Assembly: GCA_028671895.1 (NCBI GenBank)
Contig: CM053806.1
Location: 25,679,001-25,743,000 of the forward strand
Reading direction: 5' to 3'
Length of the DNA: 64,000 bases
Source of the DNA: Oenanthe sinensis
Taxonomy: Eukaryota > Streptophyta > Magnoliopsida > Apiales > Apiaceae
Part shown: positions 1 to 10,742 of the stretch, one piece after another
Layout: each line of letters opens with the position of its first letter
Numbering within the stretch: the stretch's first letter is position 1
Position numbers and translations under genes: made by a program
The notes under the pieces: model-generated
The model's database searches: none
What the model was told of the DNA's origin: nothing
Seen by the model: the letters and a program-made list of their open reading frames with translations, nothing else

Positions 1-180
1 AACAAAGGAACACACGATTGTTGGTGCTTCGCTGAGAGCTTTGGAAACTTTGCAATCTCCTAGGAATCGCATCAATGGATGAAAGTCCACAGGAGCATCA
101 TTCACCGTTAGACATGCTGTGAAGTTGTTCTGTTCATAGGTGAACCCAGTGGAAGAGACGATCTTCTTTTGTGGTGCCAT
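1..180 (-). CDS. Env-like third ORF of CopA, N-terminal 60 codons
   Basis: An open frame starts at the ATG at 178-180 and stays open to base 1. It aligns well with the first 60 residues of the CopE env-like ORF at 47737: both have a FHPLM motif near residue 37, then a short CKV-KAL stretch and AP-IVC. That match shows that it is real coding sequence and fixes its start. In Sireviruses an ORF at this place is called env-like; its role is unknown and no signal peptide is visible here. It lies 590 nt after the pol stop and has its own promoter-like leader. Confidence 0.8.
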   Translation of the reverse strand, partial: MAPQKKIVSSTGFTYEQNNFTACLTVNDAPVDFHPLMRFLGDCKVSKALSEAPTIVCSFV

Positions 181-260
181 TCTTTCAGTTAATATTCAAG
201 AAATTAAAGTGAACTTGAAAGAATTTGTGAGAGCTCGTGAGAATTAGAGAAAATTAGCTT

Positions 261-345
261 GAGAGAGAGAGACAGAGATGAATAGTTTAGAGTTAGAAAA
301 AAATAGCAGGTAAGAATGAATTTTTAATTGCAACTGCTATTTATA
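261..345 (-). promoter_or_regulatory. Candidate internal promoter of the CopA env-like gene
   Basis: On the minus strand there is a TATAAATAG box (337-345), a CTTACCTGC element beginning 31 nt downstream (306-314) and a CT-rich leader (about 261-278) before the ATG at 180. CopE has the same three parts in the same order with the same 31-nt spacing (47558-47640). Transcription from here is inferred. Confidence 0.5.
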
Positions 346-389
346 TTTTCTAGTATTAAAAAGACTTGAAAGGACTTTTTAATTAGGCA

Positions 390-735
390 GATAACCGTTG
401 ATGTATAAAAGACTGTAGTTTATTACCCTAGATGGTAATTATCCAACGGCTATAATCTGATCAACGGATGAATAAAATTGTAGAAATTCTATTACTATCG
501 ACGGATAAAATAGAGAGTTGATCATTTATCGATCGATCACTAACTACCAAGGTAATTAACTGTCGATAGATAAATATCCATCGATAGGAATAACATTTAT
601 CTGTTGATCAAATAAGAAGGGATTTATCCGTCGATAAACAATTACTTAGGTAATTATCTGTCGATAGATAAATATCCATTAATAATTAACACATTTATCA
701 GTTGATTACTTGGATTCAACAGATAATTGTGAACA
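390..735. repeat. Motif array in the CopA pol-env spacer
   Basis: About a dozen degenerate copies of an 8-10 base word related to ATCAGTTGAT, CCATCGATGG and TTATCCGTTGA occur in both orientations in non-coding DNA between pol and the env-like ORF. The same words recur in this element's LTR, gag and integrase-RT linker. The remaining spacer (181-260 and 736-769) shows nothing else. Confidence 0.8.
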
Positions 736-769
736 ATGGCTACAAAACAAAAAAAACTTGACATACATT

Positions 770-3700
770 TTAAGCATGAGCAAAATTAAGCATACCTAAC
801 TCACAGACTAATCTATTAAAAGTAGATTCATCTAGAGGTTTGGTAAATATGTCTGCAAGTTGTTGTTCACTAGGGACAAAATATAATTCAACTGTACCAT
901 TCATTACATGTTCCCTAATGAAATGATACCTTATGTCAATGTGTTTGGTTCTGGAATGTTGCACAGGATTTTCTGTTATTGCAATGGCACTTGTATTGTC
1001 ACAGAAGATGGGAATTTTGTTCAAGTTGAACCCATAGTCAAATAGTTGATTCCTCATCCATAAAATTTGTGCACAGCAACTTCCAGCAGCAATGTACTCA
1101 GCTTCTACAGTTGAAGTTGATACTGAGTGTTGCTTTTTGCTAAACCATGACACAAGTTTGTTTCCCAGAAATTGACAGGTGCCTGTAGTACTTTTCCTGT
1201 CTATTTTGCAACCTGCATAATCTGCATCTGAGTAGCCTATTAGATTAAAACCAGAATCTCTAGGATACCAAATACCTAAATTTGATGTACCCTTAAGATA
1301 TCTGAAAATTCTTTTAATAGCTACTAAATGAGATTCTCTAGGATCAGCCTGAAATCTAGCACATAAGCATGTAGAGAACATTATATCTGGCCTACTAGCA
1401 GTTAAATATAAAAGTGAGCCTACCATGCCTCTATAACTTGAAATATCCACCTTAGCTTCTTTGGTATTTAATTCAAGTTTAGTGGCAGTGGCCATGGGAG
1501 TTTTTGCAGAAGAACATTCACTTAACTCAAATTTCTTTAACAAATCATGAATGTACTTTGTTTGATTTATAAAAATACCATCCTTAACCTGTTTGACTTG
1601 TAACCCAAGAAAGTAGGTAAGCTCTCCCATCATGCTCATTTCATATTTACTCTGCATTAGTTTGGCAAACTTCTTGCAAAGTTCCTCATTTGTTGATCCA
1701 AAAATAATGTCATCCGCATAAATTTGTACAAGAATGATAGAGCCATTAACATTTCTACTGAATAGAGTTTTATCAACAGTACCTCTTGTGAAATGATTCT
1801 CAATGAGAAACTGAGATAAAGTGTCATACCAGGCCCTTGGTGCTTGCTTCAAGCCATAAAGTGCTTTGAGTAAAAAGTAGACAAAGTTAGGAAATTTTGG
1901 ATCTTCAAAGCCAGGAGGTTGTTCCACATAGACTTCCTTTTCTAGTACTCCATTCAAAAATGCACTTTTCACATCCATCTTGTAGACTTTGAAATTAGCA
2001 TGTGCAGCATAAGCCAGAAAGATTCTGATTGCTTCTAACCTTGCAACTGGTGCAAAAGTTTCATCAAAATCAATTCCTTCTTCTTGTGAATAACCCTTTG
2101 CTACAAGCCTTGCTTTGTTCCTAGTCACAATACCAGTTTCATCCATTTTGTTTCTGAATACCCATTTTGTACCAATTACTGATCTATCTTTTGGTCTGGG
2201 CACCAGCTTCCATACTTTATTTCTTTCAAACTGATTCAGTTCTTCTTGCATAGCCAAAACCCAATCAGGATCCATGAGAGCCTCTTCAATTCTTTTGGGT
2301 TCTTCTTGAGATAGAAAACAGCTATACAGGCACTCATTTTGAGTAGCACTTCTTGTCTTGACACCATCTTCTGCATTTCCAATGATTAGTTCAAATGGAT
2401 GGCTTCTTGTCCATTTTCTTTGAGGAGGCAAATTTTGCCTTGATGATGAAGCTTCATGATCATTTGTATTGAACTCAAAGTGATCTGAATTTGTAGATTG
2501 ATTCTGAAACCCTCCCCCTGAAGTGGATACCCTTGATGTAGATTGTTGATTATCCGTTGAGGAGTTATCAGTTGATGCATTATCAGTTGATGGATTTCTG
2601 TCAACTGATAAATTATCCATTAATGCAATAACATCAACTGATATTGGGTTTCTGAACACTTGAGGTTTTATAATTTCTGCCTCTTCATCATCATTTACAT
2701 CATTTGATTCATTCTCAAAATGCAGTGTGTCATGATTTCCTTCATCAAACAAGCCTTGAATCTTTTTATCATCAAATACTACATGTACAGATTCCATAAT
2801 AATGTGTAGTCTGAGATTGTAGACTCTATAGGCTACGCCTGATAGTGCATACCCAACAAATATAGCTTCATCAGCCTTGGCTTCAAATTTTCCTAGGTTT
2901 TCACCTTGATTTCTTAGCACATAGCACTTGCAGCCAAAGACATGAAGAAATCCCACCTTTGGCTTTTTGTCTTTCTTGATCAATTGATAAGGAGTCTTCC
3001 CTTGAGCTTTATTTACTAGGGAGATGTTTTGAGTAAAACATGTTGTGTTTATGGCCTCAGCCCAGAAGTATGTTGGGAGTTTGGCATCTTCCAACATGGT
3101 TCTAGCAGCTTCAATCAATGTCCTATTTTTCCTTTCAACTACCCCATTTTGTTGAGGTGTTCTGGGTGCAGAGAATGTGTGTATGATTCCTTTTGATTCA
3201 CAGAACTCTTTCATTGTGGAATTTTTGAATTCTGTTCCATTGTCACTCCTTATCTTCTTTACATCCAATTCAATATTTTTCTCATTTTCTCTTATGTGCT
3301 TGATGATGAGATGACTAGCTTCATCCTTTGAATGTAGAAAATAAGTCCATGAGAATCTTGAAAAATCATCCACAATGACTAGAGCATACTTCTTCTTTGC
3401 AATAGACATGATATTTACAGGACCAAACAAATCCATATGTAATAACTCAAGTGGCTTTTCAATTGAAGATTCCAATTTCGACTTAAATGATGCCTTCCTC
3501 TGTTTTCCTTTCTGACAAGCATCACAAAGTCCATCCTTGACAAATTCCATTTGTGGTAAGCCTCTCACTTGATTTTTCTTAACCAAGAGATTCATGGCTT
3601 TGAAATTCAAGTGAGCTAATTTCTTATGCCACAGCCAACTTTCATTTGTACTTGCCTTAGAGAGAAGACAAGTCATTGATTCTGCATTTGTTGAGTTGAA

Positions 3701-4087
3701 GTCAGCTATGTACACATTCCCTTTTCTATTCCCAGTCATGACCAGGCTTCCATCTACCTTGTTGGAAATTATGCATGCTTCTGTTGTGAAACAGACTTTA
3801 TTTCCATTGTCACATAGTTGACTTATGCTTAACAAGTTATGTCTTAATCCATCAACTAATGCAACAGGTTCAATGATGACATTCTCTTTTGAAATCAAGC
3901 CATATCCCATGGTGTGCCCTTTGCTGTCATCTCCAAAAGTTACTCCAGGGCCAGCTTTCTCCTCAAACTTTGTGAGCAGGGATTTATCTCCAGTCATGTG
4001 TCTTGAACACCCACTGTCCAAGTACCAAAGATTTCTTCTTTTTCTCTGCACACAGTCAAAACAAATCAAGTTGATTTTGGTACCCAA
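770..4087 (-). CDS. CopA Pol polyprotein (protease, integrase, RT, RNase H), uninterrupted
   Basis: This is an open frame of about 1,100 codons with no stop. In order: protease Asp-Ser-Gly at residue 24 followed by CSRHMTG; GAG-pre-integrase HHCC zinc region near 150-195; integrase core with the Asp of LHMDLFGP, the Asp of IRSDNGTEF and the Glu of GVVERKNRTL, a full DDE set; a Ser/Thr-Asp-Asn-rich linker; RT from about 620 with the YADD active site; and RNase H with YSDADYAG and CDNTSA. The open frame begins at a non-ATG codon and overlaps the end of gag by 22 nt in a different phase, so Pol needs frameshifting, splicing or polyprotein readthrough. It is the only uninterrupted pol in the window. 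Confidence 0.93.
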   Translation of the reverse strand: MGTKINLICFDCVQRKRRNLWYLDSGCSRHMTGDKSLLTKFEEKAGPGVTFGDDSKGHTMGYGLISKENVIIEPVALVDGLRHNLLSISQLCDNGNKVCFTTEACIISNKVDGSLVMTGNRKGNVYIADFNSTNAESMTCLLSKASTNESWLWHKKLAHLNFKAMNLLVKKNQVRGLPQMEFVKDGLCDACQKGKQRKASFKSKLESSIEKPLELLHMDLFGPVNIMSIAKKKYALVIVDDFSRFSWTYFLHSKDEASHLIIKHIRENEKNIELDVKKIRSDNGTEFKNSTMKEFCESKGIIHTFSAPRTPQQNGVVERKNRTLIEAARTMLEDAKLPTYFWAEAINTTCFTQNISLVNKAQGKTPYQLIKKDKKPKVGFLHVFGCKCYVLRNQGENLGKFEAKADEAIFVGYALSGVAYRVYNLRLHIIMESVHVVFDDKKIQGLFDEGNHDTLHFENESNDVNDDEEAEIIKPQVFRNPISVDVIALMDNLSVDRNPSTDNASTDNSSTDNQQSTSRVSTSGGGFQNQSTNSDHFEFNTNDHEASSSRQNLPPQRKWTRSHPFELIIGNAEDGVKTRSATQNECLYSCFLSQEEPKRIEEALMDPDWVLAMQEELNQFERNKVWKLVPRPKDRSVIGTKWVFRNKMDETGIVTRNKARLVAKGYSQEEGIDFDETFAPVARLEAIRIFLAYAAHANFKVYKMDVKSAFLNGVLEKEVYVEQPPGFEDPKFPNFVYFLLKALYGLKQAPRAWYDTLSQFLIENHFTRGTVDKTLFSRNVNGSIILVQIYADDIIFGSTNEELCKKFAKLMQSKYEMSMMGELTYFLGLQVKQVKDGIFINQTKYIHDLLKKFELSECSSAKTPMATATKLELNTKEAKVDISSYRGMVGSLLYLTASRPDIMFSTCLCARFQADPRESHLVAIKRIFRYLKGTSNLGIWYPRDSGFNLIGYSDADYAGCKIDRKSTTGTCQFLGNKLVSWFSKKQHSVSTSTVEAEYIAAGSCCAQILWMRNQLFDYGFNLNKIPIFCDNTSAIAITENPVQHSRTKHIDIRYHFIREHVMNGTVELYFVPSEQQLADIFTKPLDESTFNRLVCELGMLNFAHA

Positions 4088-5771
4088 GTTGCCTTGGGTC
4101 CTTTCTTATTAGTTGTTATCTTTGGCTTGGTTTCCAATTTTTGTACCTTTGGTTTGGGTGGTTTTACTTCCACTTCAACCTTAGGTGTTGGTCTCCTTAC
4201 CTCAGAATTCTTAGTGCTAATATTTGGAATGCTCATGCTTGCAGAATTGGAAAAATTTGGTGCATGAAGATTGTTAAGCATATTCCATGGCATAGCAGGC
4301 ATATTCATATTTGCAAATGCAAGATATGGATTAAACATATAAGGCATTGATGCATATTGAGCATGAATAGCATGAGAGTCAACTAAATGAGGAAAAACAG
4401 AATTGGTATACATGTTGGGTACAACAGGTACATTTGTTGCTGTAGGCATGGTGAGTTTACATTGCACAGATAAATGATTTTTACTACCACACTTAGCACA
4501 TACTTTCCTAGGAGCATATTTGTCAGGTGTGTAGTTGTTGTGCTTGTTTATGCCTACTTTACCATTTCTATTTTTCTTCTTCTTTTCATTTGGCTGAATA
4601 TTAGGTTCTATCTTTTCCAATTTCTCTTTCAACTGATTTTTAGATAAGAATCCTATATTAGCCTGTTCAACTTTGATTTGAGATTCAGAGGAGCTACTTT
4701 CTTTGACAAATTTAACAGGTCTGTTAAGCTTAGTTTTAATATCACATTTCTTAGCAGTTGATGACTTCTCAATCGATGGATAATTATCCGTTGGAATAGC
4801 ATTATCAATCGATGGATAATTCTTATCAGTTGATTCAGAATTATCAATCGATTGCTTCTTTTCCAAAGATTGATCTTCATCAATGGCTATTTTCTCAAGA
4901 GTTTCAGACAACATGGTGAAAGAGTTTGTTCCATGAATGTCATTCATCTTCTTACTGGCTTTACTTGACCTGTTCCACTTGTCAATGATTCTTAGTTCAT
5001 CCTCTAATTTTTCTTTTAACTTCTCTATTTCCTTTTTACTATCAACTAGTTCATTTCTAGCATCTTTGTTTTCCATCTTGAGTCTGTCCAATTGCACTAG
5101 CTCACTCTCTAAGAAATTGTTTCTTTCAGTGAGAGTTTCTAATGTTAATTTGAGCCTAATGTTCTCTTTGTTCAAAGACTTAAGAATGACATGCAAATTA
5201 TACAATTCATTAGACATTTCATTAATAGTAATATTGCATTCATCTTTGGACAACTCAGATAGATTTGTAGAAATTACCTGATTGCTAGATGAACTAGCTT
5301 CCTGGTCATCTTGATTGGCCATTAGTGCAAGGTTGATGTGTTCTTCTTCTTCTTCAGAATCCTCCTCAGCAGCCCAGTCCTTTTCTTCTGTCACAAAAGC
5401 CTTCTCTCTTTGTTTAAGCAAGTCAAAGTACTTCTTCTTATAGTCAATACCAACACTGAACTTTGACTTCTTTTCTATTTTAGGCTTTCTGCATTCACTT
5501 GAAAAGTGACCAGCCAATCCACAGTTAAAACATCTGAATTGAGTCCTGTCAACAAGATTTTTGCCTTGTTGAGTGTCTCTCCTGAACTGTGATCCAGGCC
5601 TTTGCATTGGATTCCTTTTGAACTTGAGTTTAGAAAATTTTCTTGATAGGAAAGCTAAATGCTCATCTATTTCATCCATATCATCCATTTCATCTTTGAT
5701 GAGTGACTCATCACTGTCACAAAGTTCTTTTCCTTTACCAGTAGAAGATTCATCATATCTAACATAATTTG
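4066..5771 (-). pseudogene. CopA gag, C-terminal part
   Basis: This is the second half of gag, cut off from its N-terminus (14503-15300) by CopB. It has a CCHC zinc knuckle CFNCGLAGHFSSEC (around 5492-5533), a long charged coiled-coil region, a Ser-Ile-Asp / Ser-Thr-Asp repeat stretch (about 4740-4860) written with the element's ATCAAYYGAT-like words, and a second CCHC knuckle CAKCGSKNHLSVQC near the end. It ends in TGA at 4066-4068. The frames on the two sides of CopB are in phase if CopB and one copy of the 5-bp duplication are removed, so the insertion was the break here. The open frame extends to 5850 only by reading into the CopB LTR. Confidence 0.88.
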
Positions 5772-7315
5772 TGTAGGGTTTCGTGACACAAACGCAGCGG
5801 AATAAACGCGAAAAATAAATCAAAATAGCGAAACCCTCCGCAGGATCCATGCGAAAACAAAAGATTTAATTCGGAGATAAAGAATAAATACCTTTAGAAG
5901 CTTTAACAGTTCATTAATGGAAGATTAATGGAGGTCCAAAGCTTGTTTAATCACCACGTATCCCGCTCTCGCGATCTACGCTCTACGGTATCCACACGAA
6001 CACTTTTCATGAAGGATTGATGTGTACTAGCACCCGAAAACTTCTTCTCTCTCTATCTTCCTCCTCTCTCAGAGCGGCTAGGGTTTTTTGTAAAATCTCT
6101 CACTTATTAAATCAGCCCATAAAGAGATTATATAGATAGAGGAATAAGTTTTCTAATTATAATCCAATTATAATTAATACTAATCCAAAATTCTAAATTA
6201 TTTAATTAAGTCTCACTTAATTAATTAATTATTAATTTTGGAATTAGTTTAAGTAATTCATTTATTCTATTTATATAATTAATTAAGTCATACTTAATTA
6301 ATATCATAAATAAAATAAATTACTTATTTAATTTAAATTCATAATTTAAATTATTTCTCCTTCAAGCGTTCTTTGTGTGTGACCCTGTAGGTTATTATTA
6401 CGTTGGCAACAATTTTAATATCTAATTAAAATTGTAAACAATGAGCGGCATCTAGTAATACATCATTGCTACCCAAGTAATAATAATAAATCGGTGATTC
6501 GATTAAGCCTTTCGTGAATAATGTTCCATGTAATATAATCCCTTTAATCTTGATATTATAGATTAAACTCAAGGCATGTCTCGTGTCATCCTCTTCATAA
6601 TTTAATCTTTATTTTCTTGATCGATGAGTAGACTATTAAAATCAAATCAACATTTGAGCACGGCCGTGCATTTCATAGTCTCACTCAAACAAGAGGCCAA
6701 TAATACCACTCCTAAAATTAGGAGGATTAAATCCCATCTAGATCATTCATATTTCTCATACGATTCATAATATACCCAATGTCCACTTTTATCATCACCC
6801 GGTCAAAGGTAACTTTTAATGTAATCAAAGTATATTAATTCTCGTATAGAAATATAATGATTTCAGGTCTAAGGATCAATACACCATTATCACAGTGAGA
6901 ATTACTTATGACACTTACTTAACATGTAGAATCTCACGGCGGGTCATTCCAGTGCCATGCATTGATACATGCACTTATGTTCTTGACTTTAGTATCCCCA
7001 TACCTATGACCAATGAGATGTGGTCATCTGTCAAGAAACATACTAGTCTTTGTGCATTATTATTGTCCTTAAATAATAATACTCGACTAGGGAATTTTAG
7101 GAATAAGATACTATTCATATAATCTCATTTTTAAGTCACATACTTAAAGATATAGAATATGTATCAAAATTCCAAGGACATTTATTATGCTTTCAATTTA
7201 TTACGCAGTAAATAAAACATAATAAATAAATAATAATCAATAAAACATAATCCTTAATAATAAATATTTTCCTTAAAATATAAAAAGTATTGTCTCTAGA
7301 GCACAATTACTAACA
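5772..7315 (-). repeat. CopB 3' LTR
   Basis: It begins TGTAGGG and ends CTAACA on the plus strand, giving TG...CA on both strands. The partner LTR has the same length. The 75-codon open frame inside is identical in both LTRs and shows no coding features. Confidence 0.95.
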
Positions 7316-7328
7316 ATCTCCCACTTGC
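7316..7328 (-). other. CopB polypurine tract
   Basis: The minus strand reads AAGTGGGAGAT directly before the 3' LTR, the expected plus-strand primer position. Confidence 0.75.
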
Positions 7329-7329
7329 A

Positions 7330-9710
7330 CTAGAGCCAATTACCCAAGTATCCAATACTCATGGAACTAGTGTGACTTTCGTGCTTCTGCTGCGACAAAG
7401 CCTTAGTCAGTGTGTCTGCAATATTATTATTAGTATACACTTTACATATATGTATATCTCCTTGATCATTAATCTCATTAATTAGGTGATATCTCCTAAG
7501 TACATGCCCAAACAGCCTCCTTGGCTGCTTCACAAGCATCAATATACTCAGGTTCTATTGTAAAATCAACAATTGTCTTTGCTGTGAACCATTCCAGCAA
7601 TAAAACACAAAGCCAGACAGAAACATTAAATTATCGTTATCTGTCTAGAAACCAATATCACTGAAACCTCTTACAACTAGCTTCACATCTCCTCCATATA
7701 ACAAGAATGAATCTTTAGTCCTCTTTAAGTACTTAAGAATATTCTTGAATGTCGTCCAGTGACCTTCACCTGGATTAGATCGGTATCTACTCATCATGGT
7801 TAAAGCATACGAGACATCAGGACAAGTACATATCATTGCATACATTATAAAACCAACTGCTGACGCATATGGAATTTTACTCATGCAGTCCCTATCATCC
7901 AATGATTTAGGACAAATTTTATTTTGAGATCACTATCCCATGAGACATTGGGACATATCCATTTTAGTCTCTTTGCATTTGAAATCGATGCAAAACTTTG
8001 TCAATGTATGTACTCTAAATTAGGCCGATCAATCACCTTGATCTATCTCTATAGATCTCGATCCCTAATATATATGTCACATTGCCTAAGTCTTTCATTG
8101 AGAAATTATTTCTCAACCAAGTCTTCACAGTCTGTAGAGAAGGAATGCCATTCCCTATTAGTAATATATCATCAACATATAATACTAGGAATGCCACATG
8201 GCTCCCACTAAACTTCTTGTAAACACAAGTTTCATCTTCATTCTGAATAAAGTCAAACTCTTTTTGACTGTTTCATGAAAACAAATGTTCCATCTCCTCG
8301 AGGCCTGCTTTAATCCATAAATGGATCGACGCAACTTACATACATTTCCAGCATCCTTTAGATCAACAAAACCCTTAGGGTGTGTCATGTACACATCCAT
8401 ATCTTCTTCAAGGCTCTCATTTAAGAAAGCGGTTTTGACATCCATTTGCCAGATTTCATAGTCATAGTAAGCAGCTATAGCAAGCAAAATCCTGATGGAC
8501 ATGACCATAACAACTGGCGAAAAGGTCTCATCATAGTCAATACCATGAATTTTCTTGAAACCTTTTGCCACCAATCGTGCCTTATAGGTCTGTACATCAG
8601 CATCCATGTCGGTCTTCTTCTTGAAAACCCACTTGCACCCTATAGGTTTTACCCCTTCAGGTGGATCAACCAAAGTCCATACTTGATTAGTATACATGGA
8701 TTCCATCTCAGATTTATTGGCATCCAGCCATCTCTTAGAATCTGGAGTGTTTATAGTATCTAGGTAGGTGAGAGGCTCATCTTCATCCACAAGCATCACA
8801 TCACCATCTTGAGTCAAGAGAAATCCATATTATCTCTCGGGCTCATGGCGAATCCTACTAAACCTACGAACACCTGTGTTTCTTGAGCAGTATTATTTTT
8901 CTTGTACATTCTACTCAGGTTCCTCCACTGGTTCAACGTTATCATGTGGGTCTCAAACTTCATTGAGATCTATTATCCTCCCACTGTCTCTCAGCAGTTC
9001 GAGCAACAAACACTTTGTTCTCGGAAGGATTATAGAAAGAATAACCCCTTGTTTCAGTTGGGTATTCCACAAAATTACATTTGTCTGATTTTGGTCCTAG
9101 CTTGTCAGAGATTAGACGTTTCACAAACGCTTCACATCCCCAAAATTTTATAAATGACATGCTGTGACGTTGCTCAGTCCATATCTCATAAGGAGTCTTT
9201 TGAACCAATTTAGTAGGAACACAGTTAAGTGTATGTGGAGCCGTTTCCAGGGTGCAACCCCAGAAACTAATTGGAAGATTCATTGACTCAACATTGATCG
9301 CACCATGTCCAACAAGGTGTGATCTCTCCTATCAAAAAAAACTTTTCTTTGATATTTTCTACTTCATCTTTATAGTCTTTGAACTTTTCAAATGATTTGG
9401 ATTAGTTCTTCAAAAGATACATATATCCGTATCTACTAAAATAATTAGTAAAATTTATGAAGTTAATAAAATCTACCTTTTGTCATCGTACACATATGAC
9501 CACATACATCACTATGTATAAGTCATACCCATTCAATGATCCCTTCACCATGTCCGGTAAAAGGAGCTTTAGTCATTTTACCAAGATTCGCATCCTTTTG
9601 TATGATTCATAATCAAACTTATCCATGAATGCATCCTTATGTATTCTGGAAATGCGTTTCTCATTAATATGGCTTCAACGACAGTGCCAAAGGTAATATT
9701 TGATTTGAGT
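7330..9710 (-). pseudogene. CopB pol remnants
   Basis: From 5' to 3' on the minus strand: decayed GAG-pre-integrase region (about 9480-9700, LGHINEKRI), integrase C-terminus (8960-9283), RT (8185-8817, with DYDETFSPV, QMDVKTAFLN and SIYGLKQAS), the YVDD active site in another frame (8168-8179), RT C-terminus and connection (7645-7902, ICTCPDVSYAL), and RNase H end (7330-7542, RRYHLI and NNNIADTLTKAL). At least three frame changes and several stops separate the pieces, and part of RNase H (7543-7640) is unreadable. No full Pol can be made. Confidence 0.85.
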
Positions 9711-9989
9711 CACTTTAGAACATATAAATTGTTAATTAGATGTGCAACATTATAAGGCTCATCATCAAAATAAAATAAACAACTATTGTTATAAAATGAA
9801 AAAGCCTTTCTTGTCCAAACAAGAAACTGAAATAATGTCTCTGCCAATTGCAAGCACGCTATAACAATTATTAAGTTCTAAATTTTCCTTATAGGCCAAA
9901 AATTAAGTAACGAGTTCCTCGAACCAGAGCAACTATCTTTACTCCAATTCCAACCCGATACCTTAAGCTTGACCCTTATTGATCATCAT

Positions 9990-10742
9990 CTTCCGATCTT
10001 CCAATTAAGCATGACAGTTTAATTTCCAGTCTCCCAACTTTCCACAGAAGTGACAATCGTCTTCTTTATCAACACCTCATTCAGACTTTAGAGTCTGCTT
10101 TAGGGATTGGACTTTGGTTTGACAACGGAACTAGATCAAATCTTCTCCTTGCCTTTCCATTTTCCTTTCTCTTTTGCATTCCCTATGTTTACCATCAATA
10201 TAGTAGTAGTTCATGCATTTATCATATTGCTTTCAACAGTTCTCAACATGCTTAGCAACTCAATGGGTGTTTTACCAATCTTATTCACTTTATTGTTCAT
10301 AACAAAATAAGATTTGTCCAAAGATTGTAAGATCAAATCTAACTGTCTCTAGACCAATCTAGAAACCCAAAATATCAAAGGTACTCATTATACCCTATAA
10401 TCTTTAGAACATGTGGTGTAACCGGGTCTCACTCTCCCTACTTGTACGTGTATAGTGCCCTTTCAAATATATCTTGTGCTCAATCGTCTCATAAGCATCT
10501 ATATGCTCGTATTGCTTCTTAAGCTCAGCACATATATTTGCGAGCATGAGACATGAAACATCAGTCGCAACATCAATTTGCTTCCAATAAGCACTATGAT
10601 TTGCACATGTTACATTCTCAACTTTAAGAGTAGGAGAAGAGATTTGACTAATATCGTGGTGCCCGAGGACGATCCTCAAGCTCCTATGTCAGTCAAGGAA
10701 ATATATTCTCGTCAACTTGTCCTTCTCAAGAACTGATCGCAT
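9990..10742 (-). pseudogene. CopB gag remnant
   Basis: A start is visible at 10740-10742 with a gag-like N-terminus (LEKDKLT, then FLD followed by TGA where copia gags have Trp). The central part (10404-10679) keeps ANICAELKKQYEHIDAYE, typical of gag from this copia branch. A decayed zinc knuckle (CHFCGKLG, with Asp where His is expected) is near 10030. Stops and frameshifts break it throughout. Confidence 0.7.

Noticed and set aside
5772..5850. Gag N-terminal extension with ATG at 5850
   Set aside because: The frame beyond 5771 is CopB LTR sequence; the real gag N-terminus is at 14503-15300.
6895..7122. 75-codon open frame, found again identically at 14082-14309
   Set aside because: It is the same stretch of the two CopB LTRs; identity reflects the young LTR pair, and no coding features are seen.
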